A stretch of DNA of 32,175 bases from Sphingomonadaceae bacterium. Lineage in GTDB: Bacteria > Pseudomonadota > Alphaproteobacteria > Sphingomonadales > Sphingomonadaceae. This document shows, piece after piece, positions 1-7,816 of the stretch. The notes under the pieces were generated by a model that had not been told where the DNA came from, made no database searches, and saw nothing but the letters and a program-made list of their open reading frames with translations. The translations under genes and the position numbers were made by a program. Positions within the stretch are counted from its first letter, which is position 1. Every line of letters starts with the position of its first letter. The stretch is taken from contig CANJQJ010000035.1 of the NCBI GenBank assembly GCA_947476425.1, positions 1 through 32,175 on the forward strand, given 5' to 3'.

Positions 1-132
1 AAGGCCATGCTCAGAAAGATCGGTGAGCGGACCGTGAACGGCCTCTGGGACCTGATCGGCAGGCTCATCGATATCTTCAAGCCAAACGAATGCGCAAACT
101 ACTTCACATCGTGCGGCTATGATCCAGACTGA
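1..132 (+). CDS. IS630 family transposase, C-terminal fragment (cut by window start)
   Basis: Frame 1 is open from the first base to TGA at 130-132 and gives 43 residues. It ends in the motifs ERTVNGLWDLIGRLIDIF and ECANYFTSCGYDPD. This is the usual C-terminus of alphaproteobacterial IS630-family DDE transposases, which cut and paste the element at TA dinucleotides. The catalytic DDE residues lie upstream of the window. Whether the full gene is intact cannot be seen. The family call rests on recognising the tail, which is characteristic. Confidence 0.8.
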   Translation, partial: KAMLRKIGERTVNGLWDLIGRLIDIFKPNECANYFTSCGYDPD

Positions 133-145
133 TCGAAAATCGCTC
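1..145 (+). mobile_element. Right end of an IS630-family insertion sequence (partial)
   Basis: The window opens inside a transposase reading frame that stops at 132. The frame is followed by an AT-rich end, GAAAATCGCTC (135-145), and then a TA dinucleotide at 146-147. IS630/Tc1-mariner elements insert at TA and often end within about 20 bases of the transposase stop, so the element probably ends at 145. The left end and its inverted repeat are outside the window, so the boundary is inferred. Confidence 0.6.
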
Positions 146-179
146 TAAAACAATCGTCTTCAAATAACACTAATATAAA

Positions 180-204
180 GGGCCGGAACATCGAGTTCCG
201 GCCC
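180..204 (+). terminator. Intrinsic terminator hairpin
   Basis: A perfect 10-bp GC-rich stem, GGGCCGGAAC (180-189) paired with GTTCCGGCCC (195-204), encloses a 5-nt loop. A T-containing stretch follows on the plus strand (TACTTGTTTG). It lies between the IS630 end and the convergent small gene ending at 264, so it could stop transcripts from either side. The T-tract is weak. Confidence 0.65.
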
Positions 205-263
205 TACTTGTTTGTTTGCCTTCACATGGCAAGAAGCTGCCGTATGCGACTGGCGTCACGGTT

Positions 264-461
264 TCAGTCACTCGTTGGCTGCGGCACCCGATTTTCCATC
301 ATCAACGCCTTAAGCTGCCGACGTATGGTCGAACCGCTGAGATGCTCTTCGACAGCATCATGCCGCTCGCGCTTCAATTGCGCCCTTATCTCATCGACAC
401 TGTTGCACAATCCAGATCGCGCAACTTCGTAAGCTCGCTCAATAGTCGTGATGCGATGCAT
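264..461 (-). CDS. Small conserved hypothetical protein (65 aa)
   Basis: The 65-residue product starts MHRITTIERAYEVARSG and ends near QLKALMMENR. It is charged and predicted mostly helical, with no membrane segment or signal peptide. The start at 461 is preferred over the upstream ATG at 500 because AGGGA lies about 9 bases before it. The pattern ERAYELA.SG.....DIR..L..E.......L.G..I...L resembles a short protein family seen across sphingomonads, by recollection and without a known function. A short DNA- or protein-binding role would be only a guess. The roughly 270 bases upstream to 733 contain no other gene I can support. Confidence 0.6.
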   Translation of the reverse strand: MHRITTIERAYEVARSGLCNSVDEIRAQLKRERHDAVEEHLSGSTIRRQLKALMMENRVPQPTSD

Positions 462-733
462 AATCTTGTTTCCCTCTCGGTCGAAACCGCCGTCGGTCAC
501 GTCAATGTGGATTCGTGCCGAAGCCGATTTTCACAAAACATGCTGCATCCTGATACGAGGCACATGAATATGACATGACCAACTACACTATATGCATTGG
601 ATAAAGTCGTAGCAATAACTATCCCGGAGCTATGCCGAAGTGATTACCAAAACTAAATTTCTTACTTTTGAACTTTATCCAGATACATGCGTTATGGGAA
701 CGGGCTCCGATCTGGCGCCATGGAGATTATCAG

Positions 734-1216
734 ATGCGGAAGTTCATCCTTGCGGCGTCGCTAATGGCGATTGCCGTGCCTTTTGCTGCCGTGCAGGCAG
801 ATCCGCCGAGCTGGGCTCAGAACGACAAGCATGACCGAGGCCGCGGCAATGAGCGGAATCATCATGATCGCGATCGTGGCGATAGGCATGACGGTAGGGA
901 AATCAGCCGATACGACTATAACCGCCCCGATCCGCGCTACGGCGATTATCGCGCCGAGCGATATTATACCCAGAACCAACGTTATGGCGCCCGACACCTC
1001 GGCCCTAACGACCGGATCTATCGTGGGCGGGACAATCGCTATTATTGCCGCCGTGCAGATGGCACTACCGGCCTGATCATCGGCGGCCTTGTGGGCGGCG
1101 TCCTCGGCAACGCCATCGCACCCGGCGGGTCCAGGACGCTCGGAGCATTGCTCGGTGGCGGTGCCGGCGCTCTCCTCGGTCGCTCGATAGACCGGGACAA
1201 CGTGACCTGCCGATAG
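734..1216 (+). CDS. Exported glycine-zipper 2TM domain protein
   Basis: This 160-residue protein begins with a clear Sec signal peptide (MRKFILAASLMAIAVPFAAV, cleavage likely after the A of VQA at residue 22). A very polar region rich in Arg, His, Asp and Tyr follows (about 23-105). A glycine zipper lies at about 110-155 (TTGLIIGGLVGGVLGNAIAP, then GALLGGGAGALLG). That zipper matches the Rickettsia 17-kDa surface antigen / glycine zipper 2TM family of envelope proteins. There is no lipobox, so it is probably periplasmic or outer-membrane associated rather than a lipoprotein. The start at 734 has GGAG (722-725) upstream and opens directly into the signal peptide; the longer frame from 668 would bury it. 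A weak sigma70-like pair (TTGAAC at 668, TTATGG near 692) is possible. The exact role is unknown. Confidence 0.8.
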   Translation: MRKFILAASLMAIAVPFAAVQADPPSWAQNDKHDRGRGNERNHHDRDRGDRHDGREISRYDYNRPDPRYGDYRAERYYTQNQRYGARHLGPNDRIYRGRDNRYYCRRADGTTGLIIGGLVGGVLGNAIAPGGSRTLGALLGGGAGALLGRSIDRDNVTCR

Positions 1217-1268
1217 GCCGAAGGAGCCTTCCCGCCTCGATAGATCCTCTCCCGGAAACGGGGAGGAT

Positions 1269-1703
1269 CTATGCGCCACTCGCAGCAGTTGCCATGTCGA
1301 TCGCAAATCCGATCCACATCGCCGAAAGCGCCACGCAGGACGCCAAATAAGCGAAAAAGCGCGGACGAACCTTTTTAGGGCCGATGTGAATGAAGCTGTG
1401 AACTGCACGCAGGATCACGAAAATCCAGGCAAGGATAACCTGGATGTGATCGGCGTGATGCAAAAGCATCAGCAGCGGCACGAGCGCAAAATAAAGTACC
1501 GGCATTTCGAACAGATTCGCCAGGTTGTTGGCAGGCATCTCGACCGGTCGGAAATAGCGCATAGCCGCTTCCCCATCGGCAAAATCGCGCCCGGTGGGAG
1601 GGTTGCGCCGCATATGATCCATACGCTGGACGAACAATGTCAGCCACACCACAAATACCAGCGCCACGAGCGCAAATGTCGGCCATAATATTGCTATCGG
1701 CAT
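1269..1703 (-). CDS. MAPEG family membrane protein
   Basis: The 144-residue integral membrane protein has about four hydrophobic helices: MPIAILWPTFALVALVFVVW at the N-terminus, ANLFEMPVLYFALVPLLML, IQVILAWIFVILRAVHSFIH and a C-terminal segment around YLASCVALSAMWIGFAI. The arrangement, with N-L-F-E-x-P near the second helix and a conserved R-x-x-H-S-x-x-H after the third, fits the MAPEG family (membrane-associated proteins in eicosanoid and glutathione metabolism). Bacterial members are largely uncharacterised. The start at 1703 has GGGAGAG seven bases upstream. A longer frame reaching 1931 would overlap the divergent oxidoreductase and is not supported. The 166 bases to 1870 presumably hold both divergent promoters. 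Confidence 0.8.
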   Translation of the reverse strand: MPIAILWPTFALVALVFVVWLTLFVQRMDHMRRNPPTGRDFADGEAAMRYFRPVEMPANNLANLFEMPVLYFALVPLLMLLHHADHIQVILAWIFVILRAVHSFIHIGPKKVRPRFFAYLASCVALSAMWIGFAIDMATAASGA

Positions 1704-1869
1704 CCAATCTCTCCCAAGGCGCAGTCCTGCATTGATATTGCCGATCTGTCGCATCCTGTCGAATGCAGGAAGTCGTTCCGGGCCTGCGACGAGAAATCCT
1801 GCCGTCAGAGAGGTTACGGCACAAGCGAAGGCGATATTGAGTGAGCCTCGCCTATTCGAAGGGATCACC

Positions 1870-4002
1870 ATGCGCGAAGCCAAGTCCTTCTGCCGCACCT
1901 GCATCGCCCAATGCGGGCTGGTGCTGACCATCGACGAGGAACGAATCGTGTCGGTGCGTGCCGATCGCGATCATCCAGTGAGCAATGGCTACGCCTGCTT
2001 CAAGGGGTTACAGGCGCCGGACACCCATTATGGGCCCGGCCGATTGCTGCATTCCCTCAAGAAGATGCCAGACGGCAGCTTCCAGACGATACCGGTCGAA
2101 CAGGCCTTCGACGAGATCGCCGAAAAGCTCTCCACCATTCGCGCCACCAACGGCGCAGAAGCGATCGGCTTGTTTCGCGGCACAGGTCTTTTCCACAACA
2201 GCACGGGGCTTGGCATCCAGGCTGGGTTTCTTGGCGCACTGGGCACGCCGTCACTATTCACCACGCTTTCAATCGACCAGTCAGCGAAGGGAATTGCGGC
2301 ATGCCGGATGGGCTCCTGGCAGGCCGGGCGCGACAATCTGGAGGATTCGGACGTTGTCCTCGTCGTCGGCAGCAACCCGCTCATCTCGCATTCGGCGGCG
2401 GGTTTCCTGGTCAGCGACCCCATCAAGCGGCTGAAGAAGGAACTGGCGCGGGGGCTCAAGCTCATCGTCATCGATCCGCGCAAAAGCGAACTCGCCAACT
2501 TCGCGACGATCCACCTCCAGCCCTATCCGGGCGAGGATGCCGCGATTGCCGCCGGCCTGCTCCGGATCATTCTCACCGAGGGCTGGCATGATCAGGCGTT
2601 CTGCGAGAGCCACGTCAGCGGGCTCGATGCGTTGCGTGAGGCGGTAATGCCTTTCACCCCCGAGCGCGTTGCGGCCCAGGCTGGCATTTCCGCCGCCGAC
2701 CTACGCGCCACCGCCGAATTGTTTGCGCTGCAATCGCGTCGTGGCGGCGTCAACACCGGCACCGGGCCGAACATGGCGCCGCGCTCGAATCTGTCGGAAC
2801 ATCTCATCCAGTGCATCGAGGTCGTTTGCGGGCGCTTCAAGCGTCCGGGTGATCGTGTCACCAATGCTGATCCGCTCGGGATCCAACAGGATTATTTCGC
2901 CGAAGTCGTGCCGCCGTTCGCGCCCTGGGATTTATCGCCGCCGAGCAGGATCCGTGGTGTCGGCAATCTTTTCGGCGAAAAGCTGACTGGCACGCTGGCC
3001 GAGGAAATACTGACGCCTGGACCCGGACAGATCCGCGCGATGATCGTCGATGGCGCCAATATCGCGAACTCGGTGCCTGGCAAGGCGGATATAGTTGCCG
3101 CGCTGAAGTCGCTCGAGTTGCTGGTGGTGATCGACCCCGGCCTTACCCCAACCGCCCAACTCGCCGATTATGTGATCGCACCGAAGCTTCAGTTCGAACG
3201 CGACGACCTGCCGCTCACGCTTGGCATCAACCTGCATATGGACTCATGGGTCCAATATACGCCCGCCATCGTTCCGCCACCCGCCGGCTCCGAAGTTGTC
3301 GATGATTGGTATATATTCTGGTCGATCGCGAAGCGAATGGGGCTCGCGCTTAACTACGGCGAAACGCTCCTCGACATGGAAACCCCGCCTACCACCAATG
3401 CGCTCCTTGCCATTGGAATGCAGCATGCTGCCCTTTCGTTCGACGAACTGGTCGAACGGCCCGGCCACATCGCGGTTGATCCAGTACCACCACGCATCGT
3501 GCAGCCCGCGCGCTCGGGAAACAATGCCCGCCTTCGCGTCAATCCAGAAGGAGTGCTCGACGAGCTGTCGGATGTTGCCCGCGAAATGGCGCTGGGCGAA
3601 ATGCCCGCCTTTGACTTCCGCCTTCAGTCTCGAAGGATGCGCGACGTGAATGGCTCGATCGGAATGCAGGCTCCGTCGATACGACACCGCAATCCACGCA
3701 ATCCATTGCACATGCATCCGATCGACATGGCGCGCCTGGGACTGGAACCGGCGACTCCAGTCGAGGTCGTTTCGGCCGATGGTCGGATCCGCGCGGTGGT
3801 TCAACCCGACGACAGCCTCCGCGAGAGGGTTGTCTCGATGAGCCATAATTGGGGAAGCCTCGAAGAGGACCCGGAGGACTGGACCATGGTCGGATCATCG
3901 ACCAATGCGCTGATCAGTCCCACCAACAACTATGAGGCGCTGAACGCCATGCCCCGCATGTCGGCTATTCCGGTTAATGTTGCGCGCCTTGCAGCCAACT
4001 AG
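1870..4002 (+). CDS. Molybdopterin-dependent oxidoreductase (formate dehydrogenase alpha / BisC-like)
   Basis: This 710-residue protein belongs to the DMSO-reductase superfamily. An N-terminal [4Fe-4S] motif has Cys8, Cys11, Cys15 and Cys43 (C-x2-C-x3-C-x27-C). The bis-MGD-binding domains follow (for example VVLVVGSNPLISHSAAGF and LIVIDPRKSEL). The C-terminal molybdopterin dinucleotide-binding domain occupies about 590-700 (PLHMHPIDMARLGL, VSMSHNWGS). Where formate dehydrogenases carry Cys or Sec, the aligned segment here reads TTLSIDQSAKG (about 131-141), so the metal ligand may be Ser or Asp and the substrate cannot be deduced. There is no Tat signal, so it is probably cytoplasmic. GAAGGGATC precedes the ATG at 1870. 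No partner subunit or cofactor gene is adjacent. Confidence 0.85.
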   Translation: MREAKSFCRTCIAQCGLVLTIDEERIVSVRADRDHPVSNGYACFKGLQAPDTHYGPGRLLHSLKKMPDGSFQTIPVEQAFDEIAEKLSTIRATNGAEAIGLFRGTGLFHNSTGLGIQAGFLGALGTPSLFTTLSIDQSAKGIAACRMGSWQAGRDNLEDSDVVLVVGSNPLISHSAAGFLVSDPIKRLKKELARGLKLIVIDPRKSELANFATIHLQPYPGEDAAIAAGLLRIILTEGWHDQAFCESHVSGLDALREAVMPFTPERVAAQAGISAADLRATAELFALQSRRGGVNTGTGPNMAPRSNLSEHLIQCIEVVCGRFKRPGDRVTNADPLGIQQDYFAEVVPPFAPWDLSPPSRIRGVGNLFGEKLTGTLAEEILTPGPGQIRAMIVDGANIANSVPGKADIVAALKSLELLVVIDPGLTPTAQLADYVIAPKLQFERDDLPLTLGINLHMDSWVQYTPAIVPPPAGSEVVDDWYIFWSIAKRMGLALNYGETLLDMETPPTTNALLAIGMQHAALSFDELVERPGHIAVDPVPPRIVQPARSGNNARLRVNPEGVLDELSDVAREMALGEMPAFDFRLQSRRMRDVNGSIGMQAPSIRHRNPRNPLHMHPIDMARLGLEPATPVEVVSADGRIRAVVQPDDSLRERVVSMSHNWGSLEEDPEDWTMVGSSTNALISPTNNYEALNAMPRMSAIPVNVARLAAN

Positions 4003-4114
4003 GCCGTAATCCTTCCTGATCGGTATTGCGTTCCAGCCCGAACGGGCAGACGCTGTCGACTCCGAACGTCCTGTCAGCGGCATATCCGAGGCAGGAGATA
4101 AGGAGGCAGAGGTC

Positions 4115-6145
4115 ATGGAAGGAAACGCTGACCGCGCCAGGCTCGTGGCGCTCGTTGGTCCCGCAGGCGCAGGCAAGACGTCGCTTGCCGAGGCCCTGCT
4201 TTTCGCCGCGGGCGCCATAATGCGACAAGGAACCGTCGAAGCGGGAACTAGCGTGGGAGACGGCAGCGCTGAAGCCCGCGCGCGCGGCGGTTCGACCGAA
4301 CTGAACATGATGCGCTTCGCCGCGCAGGACGATAATTTCATCGTCGTGGACGCCCCGGGCTCGGCAGGCTTTTCCGCCGATGCGAGCAGTGCAGTTCTGG
4401 CATCCGATCTCGCCGTGGTGGTCATCGATCCCGATCCCGCTCGCGCCCCACTTGCTGAACCGGTCCTGCGCTGGCTCGAAGCCAATGGCATCCCACATGC
4501 GCTGTTCGTCAACAAGATCGATCAGGCACGCGGCAGCATCGAGGAACTGCTTGCGGCACTCGAACCGATGAGCGCGGCGGCGCTGGTCGCACGACAGATT
4601 CCGATCCGCGAAGGCGATCATGTCACGGGCTTCGTCGATCTCGCGCTTGAGCGCGCCTATCACTACGAGCTCGGTAAACCTTCTCAGCAAATTCCACTCG
4701 CCGAAAAGCTCCGCGAACAGGAGCTCGCCGCGCGCGCCCATTTGCTCGAACAGCTGGCCGACCATGACGACAGCTTGCTCGAACAGCTGATTTCCGACGA
4801 GGTGCCAAGCCTCGAGACAATCTTCGGCGATCTCGCGGACGAGACCCGCGCGGGCTTCGTCGTGCCAGTGCTCTTTGGGTCGGCGCTCAAGGGATTTGGC
4901 ATTCGGCGCCTGATCAAGATGCTGCGCCATGATACGCCGTCGCCCGCTGCAACTGCATCCAGGCTTGCGATCGACGGGCCCGCCGCGCAGACGCTCAAGA
5001 TCCTGCATGGCAGCACGGTGGGCAGGCTGGCGCTCGTTCGGGTCTTCGGTGCGCAGTTGGCGGAGGGCGCGGATCTCACTGCCGCCGATGGCCGCACGCT
5101 GCGCAGCGGCGCATTGTTCACGCTCCAGGGCAGCAATACCACCAAGGTCGGCCAGGCGATGCCGGGCGACGTCGTCGGCATCGCCAAGGCCGATACGCTC
5201 GAAGTCGGCGATCGAGCCGGGCTGTCGGGCCATCGCCCAGACGCTGCGCCACCGATTGACCGACCAACCACCCATTGCGCGCTGGCCATCGGCGCTGCCG
5301 ATCACAAGGACGACGTCCGCTTGTCCTCGGCGCTGGCGCGGCTGACCGAGGAGGATCCAGGGCTTCATTGGGGGCAGGATCAAAGTTCCGGCGAAACATT
5401 GCTCCACGGCGTGAACGACGAACATCTCACCGTCACGCTTGGACGGCTGAAGCGACGCTACGGCGTGACCGTGACTTCACGGACACCACGGATCGCCTAC
5501 AAGGAATCCATCCGAAAGCCTGCAAGCTGCCGGGGACGTCACAAGAAGCAGTCGGGCGGCCATGGCCAATATGGCGATGTCGTCATCGAGATCCGACCGC
5601 TCGAGGCCGGCGAAGGGTTCCGGTTCGAGGAGAAAATCACCGGGGGCGCCATTCCCAAGCAGTGGATACCTGCGGTGGAGCAAGGCGTCCGCGACGCCAT
5701 GACGAAGGGACCCTTGGGATTCCCCGTAGTCGATGTTGCCGTGACGCTCATCGACGGCTCATTCCACAGCGTCGATAGTTCCGAGCTTGCCTTCCGCACC
5801 GCCGGGCGGATCGCCATGGCCGAAGCGCTCGGTGCCGCGTCGCCATATCTGCTCGAGCCGATCTGCCACGTGGCAATCCACGCACCGGGCAGCGCGACAT
5901 CGCGGATCAGCTCGACCGCGTCGAGCCGTCGTGGACAATTGCTGGGGATCGCGCCGCTTGCCGGCTGGTCGCGCTTGGATTCGATCGAAGTCCTATTGCC
6001 CGAAGCCGAACTTCACGGTCTCGAGACGGAATTACGTTCAATGAGCCAGGGCATGGCGCGATATGACGTCCGCTTCGATCACCTTGCGGAGCTTACGCCA
6101 AAGCTTGCCGGGGAAATCGTCCAACGCTCCAAGGAGCTTGCCTGA
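4115..6145 (+). CDS. Elongation factor G-like GTPase with degenerate G motifs
   Basis: The 676-residue protein has the EF-G domain order: G domain (1-265), domain II (about 280-370), then domains III, IV and V, with the domain IV-like segment around SGGHGQYGDVVIEI and the tail MSQGMARYDVRFDHLAEL. G1 is GPAGAGKT (15-22), G4 is NKID (133-136) and the G5-like segment is GSALKG. G2 has become ARGGST, and G3 is DAPGS (79-83) instead of DTPGH, so the switch II catalytic histidine is missing. It resembles the EF-G-like (EF-G2) paralogues rather than the main translocase FusA, and lacks the str-operon context of fusA. An AGGAGG about 9 bases before the ATG gives a strong start. Its role, in translation or otherwise, is unproven. 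Confidence 0.85.
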   Translation: MEGNADRARLVALVGPAGAGKTSLAEALLFAAGAIMRQGTVEAGTSVGDGSAEARARGGSTELNMMRFAAQDDNFIVVDAPGSAGFSADASSAVLASDLAVVVIDPDPARAPLAEPVLRWLEANGIPHALFVNKIDQARGSIEELLAALEPMSAAALVARQIPIREGDHVTGFVDLALERAYHYELGKPSQQIPLAEKLREQELAARAHLLEQLADHDDSLLEQLISDEVPSLETIFGDLADETRAGFVVPVLFGSALKGFGIRRLIKMLRHDTPSPAATASRLAIDGPAAQTLKILHGSTVGRLALVRVFGAQLAEGADLTAADGRTLRSGALFTLQGSNTTKVGQAMPGDVVGIAKADTLEVGDRAGLSGHRPDAAPPIDRPTTHCALAIGAADHKDDVRLSSALARLTEEDPGLHWGQDQSSGETLLHGVNDEHLTVTLGRLKRRYGVTVTSRTPRIAYKESIRKPASCRGRHKKQSGGHGQYGDVVIEIRPLEAGEGFRFEEKITGGAIPKQWIPAVEQGVRDAMTKGPLGFPVVDVAVTLIDGSFHSVDSSELAFRTAGRIAMAEALGAASPYLLEPICHVAIHAPGSATSRISSTASSRRGQLLGIAPLAGWSRLDSIEVLLPEAELHGLETELRSMSQGMARYDVRFDHLAELTPKLAGEIVQRSKELA

Positions 6146-6193
6146 CCGACATTCCGGCGCAAGCTGCCATGACGACAATTGCCGAAGCACGGA

Positions 6194-6415
6194 TCAGTAG
6201 TGACGCGATCCGGACGAACTGCGCGTGCTGATGTCCTGCAATGGGAGCGCGGTGGCGCAGAAGGCGCATTCGGCCGTCATGCGGCCGATATACCACTGCA
6301 CGCGACCACATCCCGGGCAATGATTGATCTCGTCGAGATGATAGACTGGATGATAGCCTCGAGCCAAAAGGTCGGAGGCATTTACCCGAGTGGAATGCAA
6401 AGCTGGAGTGAACAT
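6194..6415 (-). CDS. Small zinc-ribbon protein (73 aa)
   Basis: The product is 73 residues with two CxxC knuckles (Cys33/Cys36 and Cys50/Cys53) in the segment NHCPGCGRVQWYIGR...AECAFCATALPL. This is a plausible single zinc-ribbon site. The start at 6415 is chosen because AAGGGGA lies just upstream; the longer frame to 6706 has atypical composition and no such site. It is soluble, with no signal peptide. I recall near-identical short proteins, annotated hypothetical, in sphingomonads. A nucleic-acid or protein contact role would be a guess from the fold. It converges on the EF-G-like gene, with 48 bases between them. Confidence 0.7.
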   Translation of the reverse strand: MFTPALHSTRVNASDLLARGYHPVYHLDEINHCPGCGRVQWYIGRMTAECAFCATALPLQDISTRSSSGSRHY

Positions 6416-6591
6416 TAGCGGTCCCCTTGTCCGCGTTCCAACGCGCGAAAAGGGAAAGCGTATCCATCCGTAACGATGAAAATCCGAAATGGCGGTAACG
6501 ACTCCACTGGAACGCAAATCCGCCGTCCCCGCGCCGCCAGCCGCCGCTCGACGCAAGGCGCGATCACGCGCCCTGCGGAGCGAATTTGCGA

Positions 6592-7596
6592 TTACTTCGC
6601 GGTGTTGGAAGCACTTTCCATGATCGCCTTGCCGGTGGCTGGATCGATCGGGAAGGAAAGCATTTCCATGAAGGAATACCAGCGATCGCCGACACGACGC
6701 ATGCAATCGCTCTGGCGAAGCGCGATATTCTTGATGCTGCCGTCCTTCATCGTCAACGTGATGTCTTGCGTGTCGATCTGGACGCCAAAGGCACCGTCCG
6801 AATCCACCACCAGTTCGGGCAGCTTGACCGTAATGCCCTTGTAGCTGTTCATCATCGCCGCATAATAGTCGCTGACTTCCTTCATTCCGCGCATTTCGCC
6901 CGGATAGAAGCTATCATAGACCAGAATATCGTCGCCCGGCCCATAATAGCTCATGAGCTGCTCAAGACTGGTCGAAGCCGCGCCGACTTCCATCCAGTTC
7001 CGGATCGCGGCAATGCCAGCCTCCGGGGTAGATGCAGGTCCTGGCATGGCGTTTGCGGTCCATGCGATCGGTCCGCGAACCTTCACTGGAGCGTTCATGA
7101 GACCCATGCCGGTAGCAGCGTCAACCGGCAGCGAGATATGCTGCTGGACGATCTGCCACTTGCCGCCGACCTTCTTGAAGGCATCAAGCTGTCGGATGCT
7201 GACCGATACCGACTTGCCGTCCTTCAGGACGGTATCGAAATGAAGCTGCATCGCCGCACAGGCGAAGTTGCCATTGGTTGCGACGTTGATGTCGGAAATC
7301 TTGTGCTTCATGTCCTTGATCATCGCGAACTGCGGCTCGAAGCCCGCCCGGATCTGGTCACGGCCCTTGAAGATGCCGGGTGCGTAGATGTCGAGCACCA
7401 TCGCGTCGGGCGCATAATAGCCGATCAGCTTGTCCATGCTGGTTTCGGTGGCGAGGACTTCCTCGATCCGGTTGATTTCTTTCACGTCGCCGGGCGCATT
7501 GAAATTTGCGGCCGTGGCGGCGCCGAAAACGCCCGTCACCGGCAACATGCAGGTCGTCAGCGAGATCGCCGCGACAAATGCCTTCGAGAACCGCAT
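6592..7596 (-). CDS. Exported tandem SnoaL-like / NTF2-like protein
   Basis: A signal peptide occupies about 1-29 (MRFSKAFVAAISLTTCMLPV...ATA), so the 334-residue product is probably periplasmic. It holds two copies of a SnoaL/DUF4440-type cone fold. The first is at about 38-160 (YYAPDAMVLDIYAPGIFKGR, later WQIVQQHISLPVD). The second is at about 195-325 (YYGPGDDILVYDSFYPGEMR, later WYSFMEMLSFPID). Both repeats share the order 'yy.p.d.l..y.pg...G...v', a long strand region and a terminal W...Q/E..S.P.D, which points to internal duplication. The family binds small molecules or acts as isomerase or lyase, but the function here is unknown. AGGGGA precedes the ATG at 7596. The gene diverges from the kinase-fold gene across a 220-base region. 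Confidence 0.75.
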   Translation of the reverse strand: MRFSKAFVAAISLTTCMLPVTGVFGAATAANFNAPGDVKEINRIEEVLATETSMDKLIGYYAPDAMVLDIYAPGIFKGRDQIRAGFEPQFAMIKDMKHKISDINVATNGNFACAAMQLHFDTVLKDGKSVSVSIRQLDAFKKVGGKWQIVQQHISLPVDAATGMGLMNAPVKVRGPIAWTANAMPGPASTPEAGIAAIRNWMEVGAASTSLEQLMSYYGPGDDILVYDSFYPGEMRGMKEVSDYYAAMMNSYKGITVKLPELVVDSDGAFGVQIDTQDITLTMKDGSIKNIALRQSDCMRRVGDRWYSFMEMLSFPIDPATGKAIMESASNTAK

Positions 7597-7816
7597 CACT
7601 ATCCCCTTTTCGACTGTATTTATGAAGCAGAGGCGATTGCATAACCGGGATGGTCCAGCAAGTCCGGGTTTTTTCCATGGCGTAAAGACCACATCGTCGA
7701 GCCGATGGCATCTCTTTCGGACTCGGTGTCAAATCGCGATGGGGAAAGGTTCATTAATCGTGCGGCCACGCCTATCACGTCCCGGCCGGCAACGGATTCG
7801 GCAGGAGGATAGTGTG

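Noticed and set aside
3974-5425. 483-codon minus-strand open frame opposite the EF-G-like gene
   Set aside because: No domain pattern, and the opposite strand encodes an unmistakable multi-domain protein.
7536-7596. Possible lipoprotein signal in the SnoaL-like protein (LTTC near residue 16)
   Set aside because: The residues before the Cys do not fit the lipobox (no small residue at -1), and a normal cleavage site follows later.
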